Notes under the pieces: model-generated
Seen by the model: the letters and a program-made list of their open reading frames with translations, nothing else
The model's database searches: none
What the model was told of the DNA's origin: nothing
DNA from: Candidatus Woesearchaeota archaeon
GTDB taxonomy: Archaea > Nanobdellota > Nanobdellia > SCGC-AAA011-G17 > JACQNH01
Assembly: GCA_016203175.1 (NCBI GenBank)
Contig: JACQNH010000020.1
Span: 1 to 7,145, forward strand
DNA: 7,145 nucleotides
Direction: 5' to 3'
Program-made: the position numbers and the translations under genes
Part shown: positions 6,665 through 7,145 of the stretch, piece by piece
Layout of the letters: each line of letters begins with the position of its first letter
Position numbering within the stretch: the stretch's first letter is position 1

Positions 6665-6961
6665 CTAAACACCTAAAATTGCTCTTAACTCTTTAGAAGG
6701 CTGCCATTGTGGATTAAATGTAACCTCTAATTTTACTTCTTTAACGTTTTTAATTTCAGAAAGTTTTGATTTAATCTCTTGTAATAATTGAGGACCATAA
6801 GGACATGTTGGAGTTGTTAATGTCATTTTAATATACAAAACACCTGTAGCAGGAAAATCTGTTTTTATTTCATAAATTAAACCCATTGTATAAACATCTA
6901 CATGGACTTCAGGATCAAAACAATTCTTTAAAACTTCAATAACATTTTCTTTGTTTATCAT
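6665..6961 (-). CDS. MIP18/DUF59-family Fe-S assembly protein (SufT/PaaD-like)
   Basis: This complete single-domain protein of 98 residues has the usual length for the family. Signature elements are CFDPEVHVDVYTMGLIYEI at 14-32 and MTLTTPTCPYGP at 46-57, which carries the conserved cysteine C53. A strand-turn segment (VKEVKLEVTFNPQW, about 73-86) and the C-terminal S-KELRAILGV follow. Members such as SufT and eukaryotic MIP18/CIAO2 help deliver Fe-S clusters to target enzymes in the cytoplasm; PaaD-type relatives serve particular oxygenases. No SUF genes are adjacent, so a general maturation role is the best guess. The ATG at 6961 lacks a Shine-Dalgarno sequence, but TTATAAATT lies about 24 bases upstream, so the mRNA is probably leaderless. 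Its stop codon abuts that of the convergent operon with no spacer. Confidence 0.9.
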   Translation of the reverse strand: MINKENVIEVLKNCFDPEVHVDVYTMGLIYEIKTDFPATGVLYIKMTLTTPTCPYGPQLLQEIKSKLSEIKNVKEVKLEVTFNPQWQPSKELRAILGV

Positions 6962-6999
6962 GATTAGTTAGAGGAGATTTAATTTATAAGTCTAATCAT
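6960..6999. repeat. 8-bp inverted repeat flanking the MIP18-like gene's TATA box
   Basis: ATGATTAG at 6960-6967 is the exact reverse complement of CTAATCAT at 6992-6999. The 24-bp spacer contains the TATA-like box, and one arm overlaps the start codon and probable transcription start. The arms are 32 bp apart, about three helical turns. A regulator bound to both arms could block the promoter. Eight-base arms in AT-rich DNA can arise by chance. Confidence 0.4.
6981..6989 (-). promoter_or_regulatory. TATA box of the MIP18/DUF59 gene, leaderless spacing
   Basis: The minus strand reads TTATAAATT, a good archaeal TATA box, centred about 24 bases before the ATG at 6961. Transcription would begin at or next to the start codon, in agreement with the missing ribosome-binding site. 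Confidence 0.55.
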
Positions 7000-7010
7000 T
7001 TTTATTAAAT

Positions 7011-7145
7011 TGCACTAGTCCAATAGATATGGCACCTTTTTATTCTCTAATTTTAACCTTCTTTAAAACAATTTATGAAATGCAAAATATACTTCAGCAG
7101 GAGTTAATCCATCAAGGCTCATATGCGGCCTTTCATGATTATACC
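7011..7145 (-). mobile_element. End of an insertion sequence entering from the right edge
   Basis: The transposase C-terminus at 7063-7145 means an insertion sequence end should lie within a few tens of bases to its left. The left limit given here is a guess: the segment starting TGCACTAGTCC at 7011 is a candidate terminal repeat, but the other end is not visible, so neither the inverted repeat nor a target-site duplication can be confirmed. Confidence 0.35.
7063..7145 (-). CDS. C-terminal end of an integrase-core (IS3/IS481-like) transposase, partial
   Basis: The minus strand reads YNHERPHMSLDGLTPAEVYF and six more residues, then TAA at 7065-7063; the 5' part lies beyond the window. Y-N-x-x-R-P-H-x-S-L-x-G-x-T-P-A-E is the hallmark C-terminal motif of DDE integrase-core transposases of the IS3 and IS481 groups, which cut and join the element's ends. 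Only 26 residues are visible, so the family cannot be fixed and the DDE residues cannot be checked. The visible frame is uninterrupted and ends where such proteins normally end. Confidence 0.85.
   Translation of the reverse strand, partial: YNHERPHMSLDGLTPAEVYFAFHKLF

Overview
The window looks like part of a very AT-rich archaeal genome. The most likely source is a small-genome DPANN-type archaeon (Woesearchaeota or Pacearchaeota-like), but this is inferred from protein style and not demonstrated. Support comes from an XPD-type Fe-S helicase, a stand-alone MIP18/DUF59 protein, archaeal TATA-box promoters (some apparently driving leaderless transcripts), a half-size archaeal type II secretion F (TadC/PilC-like) protein, and short membrane proteins that start with an archaeal prepilin-like N-K-K-G motif and a hydrophobic helix.

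Layout from left to right. Bases 1-32 hold the first 10 codons of an unidentified minus-strand gene that runs off the window. It has a strong Shine-Dalgarno sequence, and two perfect 22-bp tandem repeats, each an inverted repeat, sit where its transcript should start. Bases 157-2034 (minus) encode an XPD/Rad3-family DNA helicase. A 96-bp divergent promoter region follows. Bases 2131-6664 (plus) form a tight four-gene operon: a 786-residue exported, membrane-anchored surface protein, a half-size T2SF membrane protein, and two prepilin-like proteins of 293 and 145 residues. Gaps inside the operon are 2, 0 and -7 nt. Bases 6665-6961 (minus) encode a MIP18/DUF59 (SufT-like) Fe-S assembly protein, convergent with the operon and with no base between the two stop codons. 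After a 101-bp spacer, bases 7063-7145 (minus) encode the C-terminal 26 residues of an integrase-fold (IS3/IS481-like) transposase that enters from beyond the window.

How the genes may work together. The operon reads as a cell-surface, pilus-like or secretion assembly. The T2SF protein would be the inner-membrane platform, the two small proteins would be pilin-like subunits or anchored minor components, and the large protein would be a glycosylated ectodomain with a cytoplasmic tail. No secretion ATPase, prepilin peptidase or second T2SF half is present, so those parts must be elsewhere or the machine is reduced. The flanking helicase and MIP18 protein are both tied to Fe-S biology; in eukaryotes MIP18 and XPD are found in one complex.

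The most unusual signals are the tandem operator-like repeats at 46-89, the canonical EF-hand calcium loop in the 293-residue prepilin-like protein, and the ATPase-less operon led by a large surface protein. I found no RNA gene, CRISPR array, toxin-antitoxin pair or recognisable defence system.
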